A stretch of 64,000 bases of DNA from a bacterium (GTDB taxonomy: Bacteria; Patescibacteriota; Minisyncoccia; Phycocordibacterales; Phycocordibacteraceae): assembly GCA_030651285.1 (NCBI GenBank), contig JAUSCN010000020.1, forward strand, positions 54,106 through 118,105, in the 5' to 3' direction. The notes under the pieces were generated by a model that worked only from the letters and a program-made list of their open reading frames with translations, did not search any database and had not been told where the DNA came from. Shown piece after piece: positions 34,523-44,123 of this stretch. Both the position numbers and the translations under genes were made by a program. Within the stretch, counting starts at the first letter, position 1; each line of letters begins with the position of its first letter.

Positions 34523-34562
34523 AAAGAGCGCACGACCCCATGGGTACGGCGCTCTTTTCTTT
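34523..34562 (+). terminator. Terminator of the 104-aa orphan gene
   Basis: AAAGAGCGC / GCGCTCTTT stem with an inner ACCCCATGGGT stem and a T-rich tail (CTTTTCTTTTG). Confidence 0.85.
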
Positions 34563-34577
34563 TGTCGAAGGCCGTGA

Positions 34578-35216
34578 TTATGCGTTTACGTCTGATCTGA
34601 TTTCACGCACCTCTTTACTCGTTTTGTGACCTTCCTGGTCCACATCGTACACAACGATTGCACCGAAAAGCATCTCGACATTCTTCGCCTCTTCCGGTGG
34701 GATGGATTCGATATACATCATGAGCGCACGAAGCGAATTTCCATGAGCAACCACGAGGACATTCTTCCCTTCCAAAAGAAACGGAAGAATCTTTGTTTTA
34801 TAAAACGGCACGACACGCTCATATACCATCTTGAGCGTCTCTCCGTTTGGAATAGGGCAATCCCAATCGCGACGCATGCGATCGAATTCCGCTTCTCCGA
34901 CAAGTGACTTCATGTCCCACTTGTTCTTTCCCGTATAGTCACCATAGTCGCGCTCATTGAGCTCCTTTGCGTGCTCAGTCGGGACACAGTGCAAGTCGAG
35001 CGTCATGAGCATGCAGGCAAGCGTCTCGATAGTGCGCACTTGCATCGACGTGAACGCCTGGTCGATATGAATATCTTGGATCACACGACCCATGTCTTCC
35101 GCCTTCTCAAAACCGTACTCAGTCAGATGTACATCGCGCGTGCCGGTCCAGAGACCCTTCTTATTCCATACCGACTCATGGTGACGAGCGATGAGAAGCT
35201 TTCCAGTCGTGCTCAT
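34578..35216 (-). CDS. gpmA: 2,3-bisphosphoglycerate-dependent phosphoglycerate mutase
   Basis: A 212-aa dPGM that interconverts 3- and 2-phosphoglycerate. The phospho-His is in LIARHHESVWN (RHHES in place of the usual RHGES), followed by LWTGTRDVHLTEYG, ELNERDYGDYTGKNK and VVAHGNSLRALMMYIE. It lies directly after eno, giving the lower-glycolysis pair. TATAAA ends 6 nt before the ATG, so it may be transcribed separately as a leaderless mRNA as well as from eno. Confidence 0.92.
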   Translation of the reverse strand: MSTTGKLLIARHHESVWNKKGLWTGTRDVHLTEYGFEKAEDMGRVIQDIHIDQAFTSMQVRTIETLACMLMTLDLHCVPTEHAKELNERDYGDYTGKNKWDMKSLVGEAEFDRMRRDWDCPIPNGETLKMVYERVVPFYKTKILPFLLEGKNVLVVAHGNSLRALMMYIESIPPEEAKNVEMLFGAIVVYDVDQEGHKTSKEVREIRSDVNA

Positions 35217-35230
35217 GTTTATTTTATATC

Positions 35231-36469
35231 TTACGCGGCTAGACGGTTCTCAATCTCTATCAAGCGATCGTATTTGGCCGTGCGCTCAGGCTTCGTCGGT
35301 GCTCCTGCTTTGATGTAATCGCATGAGAGTCCTGCAGCGAAATCGGAGATGAACGTATCCAGCGTCTCGCCTGAGCGATGCGATGCGAACGCCTTCCAAC
35401 CAGCCTTGCGAGCCGCGAGAACAGCATCGATACTCTCCGTCACCGACCCAATCTGGTTCGGCTTGATGATACAAGCATTCGCCGCATCCTTCTCTACTGC
35501 CATACTGATGCGCTCGATGTTTGTCACCGTGAGGTCGTCGCCGACAATACTGAGCGAGCCGAGCGTCTTCTTAAGCGCAACAAATCCTTCCCAGTCATCT
35601 TCGGAAAGACCGTCTTCGATCGAAATGATCGGATATTTCGCAGCCATCGCGGCATACCACTCGACAAGCTCCGAACTGGTCAGCGAGCGCTCGCCGCCTG
35701 ATCTGAGAACATATTTCCCCTCCTCGTAGAACGAGCTTGATGCGACATCGAGAGAGATCTTCACCTGCTCGGTCGTGTATCCGGCTTTTTCGATCGCAGT
35801 CACGAGCAAGCTGAGCGCTTCATCATTTGTCTCAAGAGCGGGGGCGAAACCTCCCTCATCTCCCATCTCCGTGCTGCAATTCTTCTGCTCGAGAAGAGTC
35901 TTGAGTTCGGCCATACACTTCTTCGCGACTTCTACCTGCTCTTTCATACTTGTGAAGCCGACAGGCGCAAGCATGCACTCCTGAATATCGATACCTGCTT
36001 TTGCATGCTTTCCACCATTCAACACATTGAAGAGCGGGACCGGAAGAGAAAAGGTGTTCTGGCCAGCGAGCGAGCCGAGATATTCGTACAACTCAACTCC
36101 GCGCTCCTGCGCCGACGCACGGGCGAAAGCAATCGAAATTCCGAGAATGGCATTTGCGCCGAGGCGACTCTTATTCTTCGTACCATCGAGTGCGCACAAA
36201 AAGGTGTCTAGGGATTTCTGGTCGAATTCCTTGCCGACAATCGCAGGAGCGATCTCGTCATGAATCTGTGCGATCGCTTTCGAGACGCTTTTAGGGTTCG
36301 CTGCACCTGCACCATCGCGCAACTCGACCGCTTCGTGCACCCCGACACTTGCGCCCGACGGGACCGATGCGACACCCATCCCGCCCGCGATTTCTACCGT
36401 CACCTCGATGGTTGGAGTACCGCGAGAATCCAAAACTTCCTTGCCTTTCACCGACTGTATTGTTGCCAT
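35231..36469 (-). CDS. eno: Enolase
   Basis: A 412-aa glycolytic enzyme that makes phosphoenolpyruvate. Recognisable blocks are VKGKEVLDSRGTPTIEV, GEMGDEGGFAP (here TEMGDEGGFAPA), SIEDGLSEDDWEG, VGDDLTVTN, KPNQIGSVTESI and SHRSGETLDTFISD. The substrate and Mg sites appear intact. It is somewhat shorter than the usual 430 aa. It lies upstream of gpmA on the minus strand. Confidence 0.96.
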   Translation of the reverse strand: MATIQSVKGKEVLDSRGTPTIEVTVEIAGGMGVASVPSGASVGVHEAVELRDGAGAANPKSVSKAIAQIHDEIAPAIVGKEFDQKSLDTFLCALDGTKNKSRLGANAILGISIAFARASAQERGVELYEYLGSLAGQNTFSLPVPLFNVLNGGKHAKAGIDIQECMLAPVGFTSMKEQVEVAKKCMAELKTLLEQKNCSTEMGDEGGFAPALETNDEALSLLVTAIEKAGYTTEQVKISLDVASSSFYEEGKYVLRSGGERSLTSSELVEWYAAMAAKYPIISIEDGLSEDDWEGFVALKKTLGSLSIVGDDLTVTNIERISMAVEKDAANACIIKPNQIGSVTESIDAVLAARKAGWKAFASHRSGETLDTFISDFAAGLSCDYIKAGAPTKPERTAKYDRLIEIENRLAA

Positions 36470-36572
36470 TTCAAATCAAAATATTCGTAACGTGTCCGCC
36501 AACTATATCACCTTGGTACAAACTGTGAGAACTACCCACTTCAAAATACTGTGTCTAAAAGAAGAGGTTTGC

Positions 36573-36618
36573 GCAGAAAAGAAAATCCGGCACCCAGGTG
36601 CCGGATTTTCTTTTCTGC
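36573..36618 (-). terminator. 21-bp perfect stem-loop terminator
   Basis: A GCAGAAAAGAAAATCCGGC-type arm and its exact complement around a CCAG loop, T-rich in both directions. It lies between eno and the DUF378 gene and can end the latter's transcript. Confidence 0.8.
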
Positions 36619-36639
36619 ATGAATTTGAGTATGCCAAAT

Positions 36640-36876
36640 TCACATCCCCGAACCGGAAACATCGCACACGCGACAATCCTTCCTATGAGAGAACAGGACG
36701 ATGAGCGCCGAGAGCCCGACGAGCACGTACACGAGGTTTATCAGCGCTGGCCAAGCTCCAAAAAGAAACGACACGAGATTCCAATCGCTGCCCATATACA
36801 TCCCAAGCCCGATGAGACCCCAATTGATCCCGCCGATCGCAAGCAATGCGAACGCTACGATATGCAATGACTTCAT
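36640..36876 (-). CDS. DUF378 family small membrane protein
   Basis: 78 aa with two helices. AFALLAIGGINWGLIGLGMY and ALINLVYVLVGLSALIVLF are the DUF378 (YuzA-like) pattern. The function is unknown. The C-terminus carries two Cys (HRKDCRVCD). It appears monocistronic with the long terminator downstream. Confidence 0.85.
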   Translation of the reverse strand: MKSLHIVAFALLAIGGINWGLIGLGMYMGSDWNLVSFLFGAWPALINLVYVLVGLSALIVLFSHRKDCRVCDVSGSGM

Positions 36877-37002
36877 ACGAGTAAAAAGTTATTAATGCGG
36901 GGTGATGTATCCGCTGCCTACAGTATGGACCTTCTAAAGACGGTTGGGAGGCCACCTGTGCAAAACACCACCTTCGCACTTTTAACAAAAAATAAACCTA
37001 AC

Positions 37003-37176
37003 TCAGAGCGCGCCGGTCATTTTCGCCAGTTTGAAACCGACCCAGATACCCGCAAAGCCTCCGATGGCGCCCCAGATCGCATATTCGATCAAGTCTCCAC
37101 CCCAGAGATACGGAATGAACTGACCAATCGTCGAACCGACAAGCATTCCGCCCCAAATGACAGACTTGCCGCTCAT
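37003..37176 (-). CDS. Small Gly-rich two-helix membrane protein coupled to MacB-like operon
   Basis: A 57-aa ORF too short for the track, starting MSGKSVIWGGMLVGSTIG and ending FKLAKMTGAL. Two hydrophobic Gly-rich helices (a glycine-zipper-like pattern) with WGAIGGFAGIWVGF in the second. Its ATG overlaps the stop of the ABC ATPase gene (ATGA at 37173-37176), a strong sign of a real, translationally coupled gene. It may be an accessory subunit of the exporter. Confidence 0.75.
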   Translation of the reverse strand: MSGKSVIWGGMLVGSTIGQFIPYLWGGDLIEYAIWGAIGGFAGIWVGFKLAKMTGAL

Positions 37177-37847
37177 GCGCGCGAGCTCGATATAATCTTC
37201 CCATCGTCGAGTTTCACGATGCGTTCGGCGAATCGCGCGAACTCTTCCTCATGCGTAACCATAATAATGGTCTGTCCGCCCTTATGAAGCTCCTTGAAGA
37301 TATTCATCACGATCGCGGATGACTCCTTATCGAGGTTCGCGGTCGGTTCATCTGCAAAGAGAACGTCTGGCGTGTGTGCGATAGCGCGCGAGATGGAAAC
37401 ACGCTGCTGTTCGCCACCCGAGAGTTGACTTGGAAGATTGTCGAGACGCTTCCCAAGACCTACGCGTTCGAGCGCTGCGGCCGCTTTCGCATCAGCGGCA
37501 GTGCGCGAAGCACCCTGCATGTAGAGTGGCAAGGCGACATTCTCAAGCGCCGTGAGCTCCGGCAGAAGCGCATAATCCTGGAACACATATCCGAACTCGG
37601 CGAGACGGAACAACATCTTTTCATGCTCGCTCATCGAGTGAGTATTCTGGCCATTGATGCGTATTTCGCCTGAAGTCGGCTCGTCGAGGAGTGATATCTG
37701 GTACAGAAGAGTACTCTTTCCCGCTCCCGAACGACCCATGATCGCGATGAATTCTCCGGCTTCGGCAGTGAAGTCGATACTCTTCAATACCCGCGTCTCG
37801 ATCGGGCCGTCCTTGAAAGTCTTTACGAGATTTTTTACTTCGATCAT
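37173..37847 (-). CDS. ABC transporter ATP-binding protein (MacB/LolD type)
   Basis: A 224-aa ATPase. Walker A GRSGAGKSTLL, Q-loop FQDYALLPELTALENVALP, signature LSGGEQQRVSISRAI and Walker B DVLFADEPTANLD are intact. ENVALPLYMQ is typical of the LolD/MacB/FtsE group. It is cotranscribed with the FtsX-like permease and the membrane-fusion protein upstream, which together form a MacAB-like efflux or mechanotransmission system. Confidence 0.93.
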   Translation of the reverse strand: MIEVKNLVKTFKDGPIETRVLKSIDFTAEAGEFIAIMGRSGAGKSTLLYQISLLDEPTSGEIRINGQNTHSMSEHEKMLFRLAEFGYVFQDYALLPELTALENVALPLYMQGASRTAADAKAAAALERVGLGKRLDNLPSQLSGGEQQRVSISRAIAHTPDVLFADEPTANLDKESSAIVMNIFKELHKGGQTIIMVTHEEEFARFAERIVKLDDGKIISSSRA

Positions 37848-37856
37848 ATATACATA

Positions 37857-39113
37857 TCAGCCTCGACCGAGGATGGAATCGAGCGTGTTCTTGCGCACAA
37901 TCATGCGTGACGGCAAGTATCCCGCGATGACAGTCGTGAGTACCAACAGCCCGATGCGTATCGCAGTACCGTCGATCGGTGCGACCAGGATACCGTCACT
38001 GAACGGGAAATCGATCGGATGCGCTGCGACCGCCGGCACCAAGACTCCATAGAGAACAAGTAGCCCTATCGAAGAACCGATGATCGCATAGAAGAGGGAT
38101 TGGAATATATACGATATCTCGATCGCTTCGCCCGTGATCCCAATCCCTTTCAAGATGCCGATGAATTTGCGGCGTGTGATTGCATTGATGAAGATCACTA
38201 TGAATATAGTGATCGCCGCCACGACAAGCCCAATCGAGCTGAAGCCGTTCCCGAGCATCGCAAACGTGGTTTTGATATCGGCGACACCATTCGGGATCGA
38301 GTCAGTAAACGTCTGCACTTTCGCTTTCTCTCCAATGCCGCTCCTGAGGAGAAGGTCTTTGAATGCAACTGGATCGGCCCCTGGCGTGAGCCGTATCGCT
38401 ATCTGTGCGACATTCTGATCGGTGCGCCCCATGAGCGTACGGAGTTCAGAAGCAGGCATAAAGATGCTGGTCGCAAGCAGAGCGACCTTGCTCTTCACGA
38501 CACCTTTCACGATCACTTCGCGCGTGGAGCCGTTTATAGTGAGCCGCACCTTGGTGCCAGGCTCAACATCGGTAAGCGGCGTGAGGCCAGGCTGCTGACC
38601 GAAGGCATATTTCGCAAGCAGATAATTCCCAACGAGGACCTGATCATAATCACCCTCTGCGAGATACGAGCCGTCGATTACCTTTGAAGAGAGGTTAGTA
38701 AAAGCATCTTCCGCCTCTGGACCGATACCAATCACCTGTGCGCCAGTAGCATTTGGCTTTTCCGTATCGCTTGTGCGCGTAAGATAGTTCGCCTCAATGG
38801 TGCCTCCCGATTGATAACGCTCCGTCACCATCGACACCTGCGACAATGTCTTCAGAAACGCGATGATGCTCGGAGTGTCTTGTATGTAATTCTTCGTCGC
38901 GAGCTCTGAAAGGATTACATCCCCCGTGTATTGCGTGCGGTAGCTTTCGTTTATGCCCTCAATAAGACCCACTAGAATTCCGGTAACGACAACTAAGTTT
39001 AGAAACGTGAGGAGCATCACGAACACGATGAGTCCCGTGGTCCACAAACTAGCGCGACGGAGCTGCCGCGTAGCGAGATAGAAACCGACGCGAATATTCA
39101 GAAAAGAGAGCAT
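37857..39113 (-). CDS. FtsX/MacB-type ABC permease
   Basis: 418 aa: one N-terminal helix (WTTGLIVFVMLLTFLNLVVVTGILVG), an extracytoplasmic domain of about 200 residues (MacB_PCD-like), and three C-terminal helices (IGLVVAAITIFIVIFINAITRRKFIGILKGIGITGEAIEISY). The layout is that of MacB/LolC permeases. It lies between the fusion protein and the ATPase with 3- and 9-bp gaps. Confidence 0.9.
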   Translation of the reverse strand: MLSFLNIRVGFYLATRQLRRASLWTTGLIVFVMLLTFLNLVVVTGILVGLIEGINESYRTQYTGDVILSELATKNYIQDTPSIIAFLKTLSQVSMVTERYQSGGTIEANYLTRTSDTEKPNATGAQVIGIGPEAEDAFTNLSSKVIDGSYLAEGDYDQVLVGNYLLAKYAFGQQPGLTPLTDVEPGTKVRLTINGSTREVIVKGVVKSKVALLATSIFMPASELRTLMGRTDQNVAQIAIRLTPGADPVAFKDLLLRSGIGEKAKVQTFTDSIPNGVADIKTTFAMLGNGFSSIGLVVAAITIFIVIFINAITRRKFIGILKGIGITGEAIEISYIFQSLFYAIIGSSIGLLVLYGVLVPAVAAHPIDFPFSDGILVAPIDGTAIRIGLLVLTTVIAGYLPSRMIVRKNTLDSILGRG

Positions 39114-39116
39114 GCG

Positions 39117-40628
39117 CTACTCTGCGGGAGCGAGCAAGATGACGTCACCGGCAGAAAGTCCTGAAAGAATGTGCGCCTGTCCGAGCGCAGGAGACGGGCC
39201 CATAACGACCGTGCGGGAAACCATCACGTCGCCACTGATGACGGACACATAAGGAACGCCATCTCTCATACCGACCGCACCCGAAGGAATGACAATTGAA
39301 TCGTGCAGCACCCCTGTCACGATAGTGACATTCGCGGTCATGCCGCTCCGTATGCGGGTATCCGCCCTCTGAAACACAAGTGTCGTCTTGTAAGTAGGCA
39401 CGCCATCCTTCAACGTCTCTGCCGGATCGACCGCAATGACCGTCGCAGGAAATATTACCGCCGAACCATAGGCATCAAGCGTCGTACTCGCTGAATTCCC
39501 CTGAGCGATGCGGGCAATATTTACTTCAGGAATGTACGTCTCAATCTCAAAGACTCCGTTGCTTTGCATTGAGATCTCTGAAGTCGTCGGCGAGATTATT
39601 TCTCCAACTTTCGCATCCATACGTGTAACGGTGCCAGAAAATGGAGCAACCACCCGCGTAGCAGCGAGCTTGGACTGAGCGGAGCGGACATCGGCAGCAG
39701 CCACAGCAACAGCCGCTTCTTGTGCTGCAATAGACTCACTTGTGGGGCCTGCTTTCTTGAGTGTAAGCGAGGACCCTGCAGCCTCAAGTGCAGAAACATT
39801 GGCGGCAAGATTCGTCGCGGCAGTGTTTACATTCGTGCGTCCCGTAGCAAGCGTCGTCCCATATGTAGAGAGCGTCGCAGCGGAAGTAGATTGGTCTGGT
39901 ATGCCTTGATTGAGTGCCCTGTTCGCATCAGCAAGAAACGCTGTGACCTGTGCGAGATGTTTCTGAGACTGCGTCGCCGTAGCTGCGACATTCTCGTTCG
40001 AGAGCTTCACGATCGACATCCCCCAATTCGTAAGCACGGACTCTATTTCTGCCCGTTCGCGCTCGACCAATAACTTAAGCGCCGCATCTGAGACGTTGAA
40101 TGAAAGTTTTGGACTGGTGCGCGGATTTGTGAAGAAAGAATCGATCCGGTTATGCACCGCATCGTCACTCACAGTGTATGCATTCTGTATCGTACTTACG
40201 AGCGCTGATTTCGCATTGTCGACCGCAACGGACGCGACAGCAACCTCTTCAGCACGTGTGCCGGCGTGGAGTACAGCAAGATTGGCCTGCGCCTGTGCGA
40301 GGGCAGCCTGCTTCTGCGTGAGTGCCGCAGCAAGGTCACCATTCTCCGTCTCTGCAAGGATCGCACCCGCTCCGACATATTGCCCGACTTTCGCGTAGAT
40401 GCTGGCGATGCGTCCACTGGCCGCAAACCCCAGATCGACATCCTGCGCCGCAATGACCGTACCAGACACGCTTACCTGCTCCTTAAAATCACCAGGTGAA
40501 ATAGTTAACGTAGCGCCCACATTCGTCCCACTCGAGAAATAGAAATACCCGACACCTACAAGAATAATGCTAATCCCGACCGCCAGTCGCCAGTACGAAA
40601 CTGCGAATTTCCACATACCCGTACTCAT
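39117..40628 (-). CDS. HlyD/MacA-like membrane fusion protein
   Basis: About 503 aa from ATG 40628. One N-terminal helix (AVGISIILVGVGYFYF), a lipoyl-like half (VSGTVIAAQDVDLGFAASGRIASIYAKVGQYV), a long helical hairpin rich in Ala/Gln/Thr, the second lipoyl half (RVVAPFSGTVTRMDAKVGEIISP) and beta-barrel domains. The hairpin carries an insert with IDSFFTNPRTSPKLSF. It is the first gene of the exporter operon. TACACT lies 8 nt before the ATG. Confidence 0.9.
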   Translation of the reverse strand: MSTGMWKFAVSYWRLAVGISIILVGVGYFYFSSGTNVGATLTISPGDFKEQVSVSGTVIAAQDVDLGFAASGRIASIYAKVGQYVGAGAILAETENGDLAAALTQKQAALAQAQANLAVLHAGTRAEEVAVASVAVDNAKSALVSTIQNAYTVSDDAVHNRIDSFFTNPRTSPKLSFNVSDAALKLLVERERAEIESVLTNWGMSIVKLSNENVAATATQSQKHLAQVTAFLADANRALNQGIPDQSTSAATLSTYGTTLATGRTNVNTAATNLAANVSALEAAGSSLTLKKAGPTSESIAAQEAAVAVAAADVRSAQSKLAATRVVAPFSGTVTRMDAKVGEIISPTTSEISMQSNGVFEIETYIPEVNIARIAQGNSASTTLDAYGSAVIFPATVIAVDPAETLKDGVPTYKTTLVFQRADTRIRSGMTANVTIVTGVLHDSIVIPSGAVGMRDGVPYVSVISGDVMVSRTVVMGPSPALGQAHILSGLSAGDVILLAPAE

Positions 40629-40635
40629 TACGGGA

Positions 40636-40648
40636 GAGTGTAACACTC
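40636..40648. promoter_or_regulatory. Palindrome in the divergent promoter region
   Basis: GAGTGT-A-ACACTC, a perfect 13-bp palindrome between the divergent starts of the MacA-like gene (40628) and the phosphatase gene (40667). It overlaps the predicted -10 of the MacA-like gene, so it could be a repressor operator. Confidence 0.4.
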
Positions 40649-40666
40649 GGGTATACTAAGCGCATC

Positions 40667-41374
40667 ATGCCTCCACTTGAACTCATTGCCATCACACTTG
40701 TCGCAATCGGTGTCGTCCTCATCATGCGACCGAAGCGATTCTATTTCATCCGTCACGGCGAAACACTTTTAAACGCCAAACACATAAAACAGGGTGCCGA
40801 GGGAGCATTAAGTGAATCAGGGAAACAGCAGGCGGCGGCCGTCGGAGAACTGCTTGCGCCACTCGGTATCAAGAGGATTATCGCCAGCCCCTACGAGCGA
40901 GCGAGAGAGACCGCAACAATTATCGGCGAGAAGGTACGTGCGCCAATCATGTATACCCCCCTCCTTGTTGAGCGACGCAATGCGACCGAACTCATCGGCA
41001 AAAGCACGCGCGACCCAGAAGTGATACGTATCGTCGACGAGATGGACCTTGCGTACCATGAAGATGATTATCGCTACTCAGACGAGGAAAACTTTCAGGA
41101 CCTGAAGATCCGTGCGCACAAGTGTCTGCTCTATCTCGCAAAAACTGGCAGGGCACAGACCTGCGTCGTCACGCATCACGCATTCCTTAAAATGATTCTC
41201 TCGTACATGCTCTACCGCGAAGACCTGCATCTCCCGGGATATGTGAAGCTCTCGTTCTTTAATACATCGGATAATGGAGGTATCAGTGTCTGCGAATTTC
41301 ATCCGTGGAAGATATTCTCAAAGACGCGTGGCTGGGAAATCCTGAGCTACAACGAACAGTCGAGCGCTCATTAA
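40667..41374 (+). CDS. Membrane-anchored histidine phosphatase (PGM-like)
   Basis: 235 aa. An N-terminal helix (LELIAITLVAIGVVLIM) anchors a histidine phosphatase domain: FYFIRHGETLLN (phospho-His), ASPYERARETA and CVVTHHAFLKMILSYML. The substrate is unknown; the domain is of the phosphoglycerate-mutase-like phosphatase type. TATACT lies 9 nt before the ATG. It is divergent from the exporter operon and convergent with groEL. Confidence 0.85.
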   Translation: MPPLELIAITLVAIGVVLIMRPKRFYFIRHGETLLNAKHIKQGAEGALSESGKQQAAAVGELLAPLGIKRIIASPYERARETATIIGEKVRAPIMYTPLLVERRNATELIGKSTRDPEVIRIVDEMDLAYHEDDYRYSDEENFQDLKIRAHKCLLYLAKTGRAQTCVVTHHAFLKMILSYMLYREDLHLPGYVKLSFFNTSDNGGISVCEFHPWKIFSKTRGWEILSYNEQSSAH

Positions 41375-41424
41375 AAAAGAACATACCCGCGAGGTGGTGA
41401 CCACCTCGCGGGTATGTTCTGCGG
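41371..41424. terminator. 20-bp perfect bidirectional terminator (groEL)
   Basis: AGAACATACCCGCGAGGTGG and its exact complement around a TGA loop. On the minus strand a CTTTTTTAAT tail follows, so it ends groEL; it also ends the phosphatase gene on the plus strand. Confidence 0.88.
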
Positions 41425-41442
41425 TTATTTCTGAGACGGGTG

Positions 41443-43399
<1,957 letters not shown>

Positions 43400-43451
43400 A
43401 AAGATTCTTATATAGATGAATAATTGCGCCCAAAGTCACACAGGTAGCGAA

Positions 43452-43479
43452 AGTATAAGAAAAGTTACCCACACTGCAA
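43452..43479 (-). promoter_or_regulatory. Predicted groES promoter
   Basis: Minus-strand TTGCAG, 16-nt spacer, TATACT. It lies back to back with the TTGACA box of the divergent orphan gene, with 4 bp between the two -35 boxes. Confidence 0.6.
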
Positions 43480-43483
43480 AGAC

Positions 43484-43512
43484 TTGACAATATATGTATA
43501 GCGTGATATCAT
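43484..43512 (+). promoter_or_regulatory. Sigma70-type promoter of the 50-aa orphan gene
   Basis: TTGACA, 17-nt spacer, TATCAT, the same hexamers and spacing as at 34103. It predicts a leader of about 34 nt. Confidence 0.85.
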
Positions 43513-43552
43513 ACTTTCAGCTTGATCTTAACCCTGGATAAGGAGGTCTGCC

Positions 43553-43705
43553 ATGGAACCCATCACAATGGCCCGTGTTGCTGAAGCATTTGCTGCAATG
43601 TCACTGATGGAGATTGGTGCACTTTTTACCCTCATGACCTGTTTGGCAATCATGGGAATTTGCAAAGTGTCGCCAACCCCCCGACCCAACAAACATATCC
43701 ATTAA
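43553..43705 (+). CDS. Orphan SD-led gene, 50-aa single-helix membrane protein
   Basis: Too short for the ORF track. It starts MEPITMARVAEAFAAMSLME, followed by a hydrophobic helix (IGALFTLMTCLAIMGIC) and a basic tail KVSPTPRPNKHIH. AAGGAGG stands 6 nt before the ATG, and the unit has a consensus promoter and a strong terminator. Function unknown. Its well-made expression signals argue strongly that it is a real gene. Confidence 0.82.
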   Translation: MEPITMARVAEAFAAMSLMEIGALFTLMTCLAIMGICKVSPTPRPNKHIH

Positions 43706-43714
43706 CATAGCCAT

Positions 43715-43748
43715 GCCGCGAGAAAACTTCTCGCGGCGCTATTTTTTA
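43715..43748 (+). terminator. Terminator of the 50-aa orphan gene
   Basis: Perfect 10-bp stem GCCGCGAGAA / TTCTCGCGGC with a 3-nt loop, followed by GCTATTTTTTATA. Confidence 0.9.
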
Positions 43749-43826
43749 TATACAGGACCCTTACACCAAGAACCCCGACTGCGACTTGCGCCCCATTCCC
43801 CGCCCATGGTAGTCTACCTGGTACAG

Positions 43827-44066
43827 ATGGAGGCACTCGTATCGGCACTGCCCTACGCGGAAATCATCCTCTCAGTACTCCTCGTCGTCGGTATCGTGCT
43901 TCAACAGCGCGGTGCGACACTCGGTGGAGCCTTCGGAGGCGATAACTTCGCGTCAACCTTTTACAAGCGCAGAGGCGCCGAGAAATTCCTGTTCAATGCG
44001 ACAATCGCTATCGCAGTCATACTCATTCTCACCGCGATAGCAAACTTCCTTCTGGCAGGCTCTTAA
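43827..44066 (+). CDS. secG: Preprotein translocase subunit SecG
   Basis: 79 aa from ATG 43827. YAEIILSVLLVVGIVLQQRGATLGGAFGGD is the first helix and conserved loop of SecG; RRGAEKFLFNATIAIAVILILTAIANFLL is the second helix. It assists SecYE in protein export. The track start 43713 lies in the upstream terminator and is rejected. Confidence 0.9.
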   Translation: MEALVSALPYAEIILSVLLVVGIVLQQRGATLGGAFGGDNFASTFYKRRGAEKFLFNATIAIAVILILTAIANFLLAGS

Positions 44067-44123
44067 ACCTCCCGTTAGAAATAACGGAGAGGCGGCCGGT
44101 GCGTACGGCACATACTCAGAGGC

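Noticed and set aside
43400-43552. CIRCE heat-shock operator upstream of groES
   Set aside because: No TTAGCACTC-N9-GAGTGCTAA or close variant is present.
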